Shown in pieces: positions 53,375 to 62,013 of a DNA stretch of 64,000 bases. The stretch spans positions 186,510 through 250,509 of the forward strand of contig NW_013657673.1 in the NCBI RefSeq assembly GCF_000142905.1, in the 5' to 3' direction. Numbering within the stretch: the first letter of the stretch is position 1; the number at the start of each line of letters is the position of its first letter. Source of the stretch: Thecamonas trahens ATCC 50062 (lineage: Eukaryota > Apusozoa > Apusomonadida > Apusomonadidae). The notes under the pieces are model-generated. The model ran no database searches, was not told where the DNA came from, and saw nothing but the letters and a program-made list of their open reading frames with translations. The translations under genes were made by a program, and so were the position numbers.

Positions 53375-54849
53375 TCACAACCACACCACATTGTCGCCTT
53401 CCACAAACGGGTTCACATCCGGATTCTGCAGCTCCGGAATCGCCGAGCAGCACGCTGCCGCCGGGTCTCCCGACGCCGACAGCGCCCCGACCCAGTACTC
53501 ATTGCCCGGGTACGCGTTCGAGTCCCACGCGTACATGGCCACGAGCACATGGTCGGCAAACTCGCCCTTGAGCTTGGCCGCCGGATCGCGCTTCGAGAAC
53601 TGGACCCGCGTCGAGCCGAGGCCGCACACCTCGCCAGCCCCTACCCCCGCGCACGACTGCACTCCCCGATCCACGAAAAGTCGACAATGCCAACGTGCTC
53701 CAGAGCCTCGGCCTTGAGGACAGCGCCAAACACATCCACAAACACCTGCGCCTGGAAATCGGTCACTTGCCACACCCCAAGCCCAAGCCCAACTACATGG
53801 CAGTATGCAGGCTGCCCCGCAGCCGCCCCACGCGCGTTGGCCTCCCTCAGGAACAGCAATGCGCTCGCCGCCATGCGCCGTGCGTACACCAACGTGTCCA
53901 GCACCGCGCTCGAGCGCAGAGGCGCAAACCGCGGCACCTGCTCCAGCACACGCGACACTGCTGTTGTCACTGCCTCGGGCAGCAAGGCCAGTGCTTCGTC
54001 AGGGTGGCTGGCCACGTCCCCGCATTCGGCGCCGCGCGCTGCTCCTTGCACCGCCTCATCGTAGCTCGGAAACCGTGCCACGCCCAGCGCTGCCGCCAAC
54101 ACATTGAGCTGCGCCGATGCCTCATATTCCGGATGGCTCGGGTCACCGTAACCGGCCGCTGGCACCGCCTCATCCTGCGCCAACCCGCAGTACGAGAACT
54201 CCATCTTGCCCCGCACCTCGAACCGCGCCCCGACCATGCCCACATAAACCCCCAGCGGCTCGACCTCATCTGCCCACGTGTCCTCGCCCACAAAGATGCC
54301 CCGGTTGTAGCGCCCGCCCTGGTTGATGAACGGCGTCACGCACGAGACCCCAATGAGCGCAGAGTACACCATCTCGTCGTAGTCCATGTACTCGGCTCGC
54401 GGCTCCGGCACACCCCAGCCCCGGCTCGTTCCGTCGCGCAACAAATGCGAGTCGTTGCCGTTCATGAACATCAGCGGCCGCTTGGCCACCAGCCGCGCCA
54501 TCACCGCTTCCGCCGACCCGTCGCCGTACAGTTGCCTCGCAGCGTCGGCGCCGATCTCAGTCGCCTGGACCCGCGCAAACGCCTCCAGCACTCCCCGCAT
54601 CGACGCCAGCGCCACCGGCGCGCATCCTGCCGCCACAACCTCGGCCTTCTCGGCACTCAGCAAGCCGCGGCTCACCATGTTAGCCAGCGCGTTGTCATCC
54701 GTCGGCATGCGGTAAGGCAAGCCGCGCCACACGTTACTGAGCTCGTCCACTGCCAGCGCTTTACCCACGCTATTTGCCCCGGTCCGCACACACCATGCCT
54801 CGGCCAGTGCCGACACCGTCTTTGCCACACGCCCTCCAATCGCTGCCAT
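53375..54849 (-). CDS. Conserved protein of unknown function (possibly DUF4804-like)
   Basis: Predicted 491 aa from the Met at 54849 ([19 protein letters not shown]). Recognisable blocks: [108 protein letters not shown], and a C-terminal [32 protein letters not shown] recall a similar pattern in the DUF4804 family of flies and protists, but from memory only. Near 53645 a G run is one base short: the first frame stops at CSRARG and the second continues [17 protein letters not shown]. No signal peptide or TM helix. Confidence 0.6.
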
Positions 54850-54958
54850 GTTTTGCTTGACCCTGTAGAGAGCCGTGCTTCTTGCTCTCGCTCCTGTCGG
54901 AAGCCTGGCGGTGGAAGCCTTGGCCGAAAAAGGCACCGCTCGCCGGCATGGCATTTAC

Positions 54959-57676
54959 TTACTTGGCCGCATTCACAATGGCGACGGATGCAGCCATCGG
55001 GTTGGCGCCCACGCGGCCGCCGCTTGCTTGATACCGCTTCACCACCCGCTGGATCCGCCGCCCCGCTTCAGACATGTTGCTGTCGAGTCGAACCACCGTC
55101 ACCTCCACCCCGGACCGCAGCGCAAGGACTACCCACTCGAGCTGCGCCAGCGTCGTGTGCGAAGAGAGAAGCGCCGCGTATTCGTCCAGCCCGGCAACAA
55201 GCTCCGCGTGCGCATCCATCGATGCGCAGCTCACCTTGGCCGCCGTGCACCGATCGTGCAGGTTCGCCTCGCCGGCGCCTACACCCACCACAACCCGGTT
55301 GATTCGCGACGGCTTCCTCAGCCAAGCGTCGACATCAGACGAGAGCGCGCCAAACGTGCCCACAACCTTTCCGTCTGCACTATCCCAGCCCATCGATGCC
55401 TGCACGGATTGCCGCAGACTGATGTCCACCGGCGGAGCCCAAGCCGACGCCACGTCGGCAAGGTCATCGCCCTCCGCCGCCCGCAACCCGATCGGCGGCC
55501 TAGTCGTCGGAATACAGCCCGACGCCCCAAACAGCCGCGCCGTGCTCAGAGCTGGTCTCGCCGCCATAATCGGCCCGAGCCCGCCCAGTGCAGGCTCGCA
55601 CGATCGCGACAGGTCCACAAGCAGGTCCAAAGAATCCCCGCGAAGCCGCCGGAGTGCCACAGGCGCTGCGACCTGGTGCAGATCGGCAACAGCGATCCGC
55701 GACTCATTGCGAAGTCCCGCCGCCGCTGCCTCGCCGGCTGCCCGTGCCATGGGCTCGGCATCGGCAAGGTACACGTACGCCTCGACATTCTCGTTCACGC
55801 TCCGCAGCGCAAGCACAAGCGCTTCCAGCGGATTAGTGCTGCCGACCCGGTCAAGCCCACCAAACGCACTACGGGTCACCAGCAGGCCAATCCGGGTCCG
55901 CACATCCCCGGCTGCCCGCGGCAGCAGTTCCATCCGCCCGCTAGAAACGCCCCATTGTGCCAGCAGGTACGTCTGCCACTCGCGGCTCACCTCGGCAACC
56001 GCCAGTCCCGGCCCAAGCACGGTTTGTCCGACCAAGCTCGCACGCGCCAGCCACGATGCCAGCGCCTTTCCGCGCGTCACGCTCACATCGTCCTTGCTAG
56101 GAGGCGCAGCGTCGAGCACGGCCACCGCGCGCGTGTACGCCAAGCCATCCACAAGGTACCGCCACGCCGCACGGGCAAGTGCCGACGACGACCGACTCGG
56201 CAGCTTTGATTCCTTGCCTGCGCCGCGCGGTGGTGCCAGCAGCCGTGCGCTTGCGAGTGCTTCCAGACCAGTGAGACTTCCGTCGTCCCTGCTGGTCAGC
56301 TCGCAGATGCCCGGCAAAGAGCCCGAAGCCAGAGCTGTCAGCACAGGCTCGAAATGGTGAGGTAGCGGATTGTCACTCTCGGCGCGTGCACGAACCATGC
56401 CGAGCGCAGCGCGCGAGTTGTTGCGGGCCAGCATGTCGAGAACAACCTGCTCCGCAAACGCCGGAGGCGCCCGGCTCGCAATCGAGATGTCGGCAACCAG
56501 CATCCGCACAAGCTTGGAGCCCGACAGCAGGCGGTGCGCCATGGAGACTGCCGCCTTGGCTTCATCCAGCATGCCCAGCTCCAGCAGCGAGCGCGCCGCC
56601 GACGCCCACGCCCCGCCGTGGGTTGCGTTGGCTTTGGTTACTTCCAGGAACGACGCCGCCGCGCCTGCGATGTTGCCAGCCTCAAAGTGAGCAAGGCCGC
56701 GCAAGTACTCGAGCGACGGATGCTCCGGCACGTACTCAGTCGACAGCACTGCCAGCGCGTGGTGCGGCCGTCCCAATCGCAGGTACACACTCGCCATGCC
56801 AGCCAGGGCCGGCGCTGACGACGCATCGAGCATCAGAGCCCGAGTGTAGTACACCAGCGCAGAGCTGTACGCCGAGCCGTTGATCATCAGCTCGGCTACG
56901 CCCAGAAGCGGTTCGATCATTGTTGCATCGGCCTCGGCCGCCCGCATATACAGCCCAAACGCCCGCTCCGGGTCCTCCTCACGGTGCGCCGATTCCATCA
57001 GCGCCAAGAAATGGTTTGCGTCCACGGCAAGTGCTGCCGCCAGCGCCTCGCGCGCCTTGCCCAGCCGCCCAGCCCCGGCAAGCACCATGCCCATGGCGTA
57101 ATGCGCGTCTGCAAGCTCGCGCCCGGCTTCCTTACCCATTGCCACTGCCGCAAGCAGTGCATCCAACGCAAGCGTCGTCTCGCCCGCCGCCGCGAGCCAA
57201 ACTCCGCGAGTCAACGCGCACTCGGGAGCTGGGCAAGCCGCAAGCAACTCTAGCGCCTCACCCATACGTGGAGGCTGCACCGTCGCTAGCGCATGCGCGC
57301 TCACCCGCATCGCCTCGCCGTCCTCGTCCGCCACAAGTTCGGCGAGGTCAGCAACGACCGTCGCGGCCTGGTCAGACCCTCCGCTCGCCAGTGCCTTCCG
57401 GGCCGCCTCAAGTCGCTCTTTGACCACATCTGGGCTACCCGCATCCAGCGGCACTTGTGGGTGCATGACCGAGACCAGCAGCCTGTCGCGAGACTGCCCT
57501 ACCACCGCCGCAGACGCTCCCAGTGCCGCCGGATCGTGCCCGCCCGCCGCTGCTGCTGTCAGGTCGATGTTGAGCCCAGCACCGCCAGCCAGCCCGGTAC
57601 CTGCGCTCAGCACCACCAGCAATAGCACCATTCCACCCCAGTTGTACTCCCATCTTGGACATGCTGCTCTCGCCAT
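54959..57676 (-). CDS. TPR protein with OGT-like C-terminal domain and N-terminal signal anchor
   Basis: 905 aa from the Met at 57676 (MARAACPRWEYNWGG), followed by a hydrophobic segment (MVLLLVVLSAGTGLAGGAG) that looks like a signal peptide or anchor. Residues about 90-420 are TPR-like helices (DAHYAMGMVLAGAGRLGKAREAL; PALAGMASVYLRLGRPHHAL; GGAWASAARSLLELGMLDEA). The C-terminal half resembles the GT41 O-GlcNAc transferase catalytic region: RIGLLVTRSAF, DSLDLLVDLSRSCEPAL, IMAARPALSTARLFGASG (OGT: 'RPAPIQVxWLGxxG'), and GKVVGTFGALSSDVDAWL. Several OGT active-site blocks are not obvious, so activity is doubtful. The frame is unbroken over 2.7 kb. A secretory-pathway location would differ from cytosolic OGT. 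Confidence 0.65.
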   Translation of the reverse strand: MARAACPRWEYNWGGMVLLLVVLSAGTGLAGGAGLNIDLTAAAAGGHDPAALGASAAVVGQSRDRLLVSVMHPQVPLDAGSPDVVKERLEAARKALASGGSDQAATVVADLAELVADEDGEAMRVSAHALATVQPPRMGEALELLAACPAPECALTRGVWLAAAGETTLALDALLAAVAMGKEAGRELADAHYAMGMVLAGAGRLGKAREALAAALAVDANHFLALMESAHREEDPERAFGLYMRAAEADATMIEPLLGVAELMINGSAYSSALVYYTRALMLDASSAPALAGMASVYLRLGRPHHALAVLSTEYVPEHPSLEYLRGLAHFEAGNIAGAAASFLEVTKANATHGGAWASAARSLLELGMLDEAKAAVSMAHRLLSGSKLVRMLVADISIASRAPPAFAEQVVLDMLARNNSRAALGMVRARAESDNPLPHHFEPVLTALASGSLPGICELTSRDDGSLTGLEALASARLLAPPRGAGKESKLPSRSSSALARAAWRYLVDGLAYTRAVAVLDAAPPSKDDVSVTRGKALASWLARASLVGQTVLGPGLAVAEVSREWQTYLLAQWGVSSGRMELLPRAAGDVRTRIGLLVTRSAFGGLDRVGSTNPLEALVLALRSVNENVEAYVYLADAEPMARAAGEAAAAGLRNESRIAVADLHQVAAPVALRRLRGDSLDLLVDLSRSCEPALGGLGPIMAARPALSTARLFGASGCIPTTRPPIGLRAAEGDDLADVASAWAPPVDISLRQSVQASMGWDSADGKVVGTFGALSSDVDAWLRKPSRINRVVVGVGAGEANLHDRCTAAKVSCASMDAHAELVAGLDEYAALLSSHTTLAQLEWVVLALRSGVEVTVVRLDSNMSEAGRRIQRVVKRYQASGGRVGANPMAASVAIVNAAK

Positions 57677-58142
57677 ACCCGGGTGAAGTCGGAGTGCGGT
57701 GTGCCTGCTCTTGCCGAGTTGCTCCGACTTGATCGCCACCTGATCAGAGCCTGTTCAGACTCGGAACAGCCACTGATCGCACCGTGGTCGCAACCACATT
57801 GCAGCCTGGAAGGCTGAACGCGGCCTGATCACGGCCTGATCACGGGCCTGATCACGGCCGGATCGCAGCTTGATCACGGCCCTGATCACGGCCGGATCGC
57901 AGGCGAGAACCTGATGGCAGCCTCATGGTAGCCTGGTCAGCGCCTCGTCACCACCACCAAACGCGGCTACAGCCGACATCCGTCACACACTCGGGCAAGA
58001 TCGCCCCTTGCCATCGTTGGCATTCGCTGTTCAATCAGATGCACAGCGTCACGCTTTCCGCCACCCTGCCGTCGTCGCCGGCAAACAGCAGGCGGAACAG
58101 GGGCAATTCGCCACATCCCACTCCATCGACTCCAACGACTCC
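57677..58142. promoter_or_regulatory. Divergent promoter with CTGATCACGGC repeats
   Basis: Between the TPR/OGT-like and KH-PLD genes, 57823-57905 carries five near-exact copies of TGATCACGG (each with the palindrome TGATCA), interspersed with GGATCGCAG variants. This is a candidate cluster of sites for a dimeric DNA-binding protein, or simply a short tandem repeat. Confidence 0.4.
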
Positions 58143-59149
58143 ATGCCGCTACTGACTGTATACATTCCCAAGGAGGAGCATGGCCGTATTGTTGGGCCTG
58201 GCGGCTCAGTCGCCCGCGACGTGGAGGCCGCCACGGGTGCTTCGCTCACTATCCCGCGGAGGGCCGAGGCCTCGGACGCAGTGGTCATTTCGGGGTCAGA
58301 GCCCGCTATTCAAGACGCCATCGACGCCATTGTCTCCATCCTCGGCCATGCCATCTCCGACGAGCCGCTGGTCACGCTCGAGCTCGGCATCGATCCGGGT
58401 CTCTACGGGCGCATCATCGGTCCTGGAGGCGCCGCTCTGCGTGCGCTGCAGGCCGAGAGCCACGCGCTGATCGACATTCCTCGGCGCGGGACAGAAGGCT
58501 ACGTCCGGGTTCGAGGCGACGCCGATGCCGCCGCTTCCGCGCTCCGTGGCATCCAGGCCGTCACCGGCGTGCCGCCGACCGTTGTCTCGCGCTATCCGCC
58601 GCTAGATGAAAACGAGATGGATGTGGTGGCATCGTCTTCGGGTGCAGCTGCCGCCGAGGTCAACATCCACGCCTACCCGCCTGGCGCGCTCAACCAGGTG
58701 CTTTTTTCTCGCAGCTTCCGACGAGCAACAACGACAAGACGCTCGGCCAGCTGCTCGGTGTTCTTCTCGCTGCTGAGGCCTCCATCGACGTCTGCGTCTT
58801 TACCATCACCGAGCCGCGCCTCGTCGCCGCCCTCATCAAGGCTGCTGCCCGAGGCGTCGCCGTCCGCATCATCACCGACAACGAGACGCTAACCAACGAG
58901 GGTTCGGACATCTCGCAGCTGGCGGCGGCATCCATCCCGGTCCGCATCGACACTACGCCCGCCCATATGCACCACAAGTTTGCGGTCGTCGACAGAGCCG
59001 TCGCCCTCACCGGCTCGTTCAACTGGACTTCGGCCGCGGCGTCGGTCAACAACGAGAACATCATCGTGAGCAACACGCCGGAGCTCGTTGTTCCGTTTGT
59101 CGACCACTTTGCCGAGCTCTGGGCCTCGTTCGACTCGTTCGGCCCGTAG
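58143..59149 (+). CDS. KH-KH-PLD fusion: RNA-binding domains joined to a PLD6/Zucchini-like nuclease domain
   Basis: Start at 58143 (MPLLTVYIPKEEHG), the first in-frame ATG. KH domain 1, residues about 3-70, has GRIVGPGGSVARDVEAATGA; KH domain 2, about 78-145, has GRIIGPGGAALRALQAESHA; each carries the GxxG RNA-binding loop as GPGG. After a linker the PLD-like domain starts NQVLFF (nt about 58696) and continues SIDVCVFTITEPRLVAALIKAAARGVAVRIITD, then the HKD motif in MHHKFAVVDRAVALTGSFNWT (H-x-K-x4-D-x6-GS-x-N) and NNENIIV. A single HKD, the VLFF start and the GSxNWT end match mitoPLD/Zucchini, a dimeric endoribonuclease in piRNA making. One T is missing from the T run near 58704, so two frames must be joined; 335 aa. 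No TM helix or targeting peptide is seen. Confidence 0.85.
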
Positions 59150-59152
59150 TCT

Positions 59153-60394
59153 CTACGGCTCCATTGTCGACTCGTTCGGCACCATCGGCTGCTCGTGCTC
59201 GTCTGGAGCAACAGATCCGTTGACTGAGCTCATGCCTGAGCCCGCTGCCGACCGCGCCCGCTCGAGCGCTTCGTCAAGCTCGACAAGCTCCGAGACAGCA
59301 ACAGAGATCTCGTGCGGGACGGTGTCGGTCTCGATCGCCATGCCCAGCGCCACGTTCTCGGCCTCGGTCATCTCGCCGGGCGGGCCGAGCTCCTCGGGCG
59401 CCAGCGAGTTGAGGCCAATCCACGTCCCACGGGTCGCGTCGTCGACAGCCTCGGCATCGTCCAGCGCCTTGCGATGAAAAGTGAGGCCACGCCGAAAGTC
59501 GGAAAACTGTGCCACATACGCGTCGATGTCGTCAAAGGCGGCGGTAATGATGAGGTCGAGCGGAATGGGTTCGAACCCGCTGTATTGCTCAAAGGCAGAC
59601 TCCAGCCGCCGCGCCACCTCGGCAGTGCCAAAGATGACAAAGCAGGCAAAGGCCGTGAGTGCCACTGACCATCGGCCAAAGATCGGAATGAGGACGATAG
59701 GCAGCGAGAAGCAATAGAGCGTGAGCGAGACGATGAAAACTTGCGCAAACGGGAACGGGATGAACATGGCCCGCGCACGCGTCGCGCCCATAAACGCATC
59801 CGTCAGCGCCTGTAGGTGGTTGAGCAAGTGCAACCGGTGCATGTCCGAAATGGCCGACATCGAGTGCAGCGCCTCGACCTCGATGGCCAGCCAGCCGATG
59901 ATGAGCAACGAGCGTCGCGACCGCGGCGCAAGGTAGTTTGTCTCGCGTGCCGTCAGCAGCCCATCCGGCACCTCTTCCAGCTCCAGCGCCTCCGATCGCA
60001 AATGCTTGGTTGCCACAAACAGATACGCCTTGATGTACCGGACGCACCGCGCTACACTCGCGTCCGAGCCAGACGAACCCGCCACTAGAATCTCGCGCGT
60101 CGCCGTCCGCGCCGACCGCACCATCAGCGACATGGCGGCGTAGCCCTCCATGTATCGTTGGTATGCCATGGTCGTCCGCATCACCAGAAGGAACGAGAGC
60201 AGAAATCCAAAGATGGAGTGGGCCGAGAGCGGAAGACCGACCTTGGTCTTAAACTCGGACTTGAGGACGAGGAGGACCACGTTGACCGCTAGCGTAGCAA
60301 CCATAAACGGCATGATGGCCCCGAAGACAGAGCCCTGGCTAGGAAGCCATCGGTAGAACACTTCCAGATACTTGGACGGGTTGTACCTTCCCAT
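59153..60394 (-). CDS. Bestrophin-family anion channel
   Basis: 413 aa from MGRYNPSKYLEVFYRWLPSQ; an upstream in-frame Met at 60448 would add 18 residues. Family features: FYRWLPSQGSVFGAIMP, then GFLLSFLLVMRTTMAYQRYMEG (the RTxxAYxRxxEG signature), a central helical region, and the paired C-terminal helices MFIPFPFAQVFIVSLTLYCFSLPIVLIPIFG followed by SGFEPIPLDLI. Bestrophins are pentameric chloride or bicarbonate channels. The acidic C-terminal tail is disordered. Its stop codon is 3 bp from that of the KH-PLD gene. Confidence 0.88.
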   Translation of the reverse strand: MGRYNPSKYLEVFYRWLPSQGSVFGAIMPFMVATLAVNVVLLVLKSEFKTKVGLPLSAHSIFGFLLSFLLVMRTTMAYQRYMEGYAAMSLMVRSARTATREILVAGSSGSDASVARCVRYIKAYLFVATKHLRSEALELEEVPDGLLTARETNYLAPRSRRSLLIIGWLAIEVEALHSMSAISDMHRLHLLNHLQALTDAFMGATRARAMFIPFPFAQVFIVSLTLYCFSLPIVLIPIFGRWSVALTAFACFVIFGTAEVARRLESAFEQYSGFEPIPLDLIITAAFDDIDAYVAQFSDFRRGLTFHRKALDDAEAVDDATRGTWIGLNSLAPEELGPPGEMTEAENVALGMAIETDTVPHEISVAVSELVELDEALERARSAAGSGMSSVNGSVAPDEHEQPMVPNESTMEP

Positions 60395-60469
60395 GCCTCC
60401 CGCCCTCGTCCAAGTCGGCTGTCTCGATGACCTGCCTGTCTCCATCATCTGGTCGCAAATCTACAGCCG

Positions 60470-60721
60470 ATGTTGGACAATGCCGTCGCCCTCCTGACCG
60501 ACCCGTCCTCCGTTTCCCACCGTACTCAGCCATCAGAGGCCAGCAGCACCAGCATGCAGCATGAGTCGTTACTGGCCACAGCGCTCCTCCACGACAACAT
60601 CCTCGCCATCGGCATCTACCGTGCTGCCAGAACTCATACCTCGCCGGTATCGTACGTCGTCACCGCGCCCGAACTCGACCTCGTGTGCAATGGGCGCGAT
60701 CGCGCCTTTGTCATCCGATGA
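60470..60721 (+). pseudogene. Orphan fragment resembling the C-terminus of a BK/Slo potassium channel
   Basis: An 83-aa open frame whose second half, LLHDNILAIGIYRAARTHTS followed by VSYVVTAPELDLVCNGRDRAFVI, matches the last RCK2 strands of Slo channels (family pattern: GIYR ... RYVITNPP ... LxxxDLxF). No channel pore or RCK1 lies upstream: the bestrophin gene starts, in the opposite direction, within 80 bp. It is either a relic of a lost channel gene, a small regulator, or a by-product of rearrangement. The match is short and made by eye. Confidence 0.4.
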
Positions 60722-60890
60722 TGAGGTGTAGCAGTGGCACAGTGCCCGCTCTCGCCAGAGCCAGCCAACCAATCGCAAACGTGCCACGTGTGTCCATCCC
60801 AGCCGCAGCGCCCTCTGGCGGCAGCCGAGGCAACAAGAGCAACGGGGCCAGCCACTCCCCCTCCCCACCCCCGCACACTCGACTCTTATC

Positions 60891-62005
60891 ATGCTTGCTT
60901 GCCGTGCCCTCACTCGTGTCGGACTTGCGCTGTCGCGGCCGCTGGCGGCACGACGGGCGGCTGCGGTGGCAAGGCGCAAAGGTGGCAAGAGCCTCTGGAC
61001 GGGCGCACGGGGCCGACGACGACGGCCACACCTCCTTCGTCATCCTCGTCATCGACCAAGATCATGGGGTGGATGAGGTTGACGGCTGCACGGCGCTCGA
61101 TGGGCGGAGTGGCAGGGGCCAGAGGTGGACGACTTCCACCGCTGCCGCTGCCCAAGCAGGGCGGCGTGGGAGGGGCCGGCTCGGGCGGGCCGGGCTCGGG
61201 CGGCGGTGCATGGTGGCGGCAGTGGCTCCGGCTGGGTCCGGCCAAACCGAAAAAGGTGTATCGACACGGATCGACTGAGCGGTTTCCGGGGCAAAAGCTG
61301 GTTGTGGCCTCTTTCCTCATCGGAGCCGGTGTGGTGACGGCGGCGACGTACGCCAACTACCTGGCATCGTCGGGCTCGATCCATGCTGCCGGCGAGGAGA
61401 GCGGGGTGTTTGATGCTCGCGAGGGCGATGCATACGCCATGGACTACCGCGCGCGGTCGACGTCGCGCACAACGTCGACCAAGTTGCCCGGCGACCTCCC
61501 GCCGCCGCCGGACGGCTTTCAGTGGGTCTGGGTGGCGCGCTTCGGATCGGCGCTGCTCCTGCCTGTGGGGTGGACGTACACGCCGATGCTGACGGCCGAG
61601 TCGTCGACGCTGCTGCTGACGCGGTCACCGCTAGCACCACGGTCGTCAGGCGCACAGTACGACGTCGGGCTCTCGGTGCGTGTGGTGCGGACGGCACCAA
61701 CGTTTTACGCCGACTTTAAGCAGACGATTGCCGCCGAGTACGGGGCCGGCAACACACAGGGCCTCACGCTGGTCTCGCAGTTTGACGCCGGTGCCTCAGC
61801 CTCGCCGTATCCGTTTCTGCTGCAAGGTGCCTTGCTGCGCGACAACGTCATGGGTGCCAACTACATGAATGTGGTGTGGTACAACCGCGAGACGCAGGCC
61901 ACGTGGATCCTCATCTTTGAGGCGCCGGCTGGCGAGTGGGAGGCCGTGTGGAACGCGTTTGGCAACGTCATGTGCACCAAGCTCCGCCTCAATCCACAGT
62001 TTTAA
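60891..62005 (+). CDS. Predicted mitochondrial membrane protein, PsbP/Mog1-like fold possible
   Basis: 371 aa. The start at 60891 gives an Arg/Ala-rich targeting peptide (MLACRALTRVGLALSRPLAARR). The frame changes near 61008 (one base missing in GGGGCC) and continues TTTATPPSSSSSSTKIMGW, a Gly-rich linker, then a TM helix (LVVASFLIGAGVVTAATYANYL) and a soluble domain: ARFGSALLLPVGWTYTPML, YDVGLSVRVVRTAPTFYADF, LTLVSQFDAG, LRDNVMGANYMNVVWYNRE, TWILIFEAPAGEWEAVWNAF. The 'LPxGW' opening and alternating strands resemble the PsbP/Mog1/DUF1795 fold, a weak resemblance. Stop is 8 bp from the convergent APE2-like gene. Confidence 0.6.
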
Positions 62006-62013
62006 CCTCATGC

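Noticed and set aside
52459..53406. Antisense ORF of 315 aa across the LEA-like gene
   Set aside because: It mirrors the 120-bp repeat; the sense strand has a proper start, charged LEA-like composition and a non-repeat end.
53695..56360. Several plus-strand ORFs of 400-535 aa
   Set aside because: They are antisense to the unknown conserved and TPR/OGT-like genes, with Arg/Pro/His-rich shadow composition and no domain.
59566..59580. GGGTTCGAACCC, like a tRNA T-arm
   Set aside because: It lies in the bestrophin coding frame and no acceptor or anticodon arms can be folded around it.
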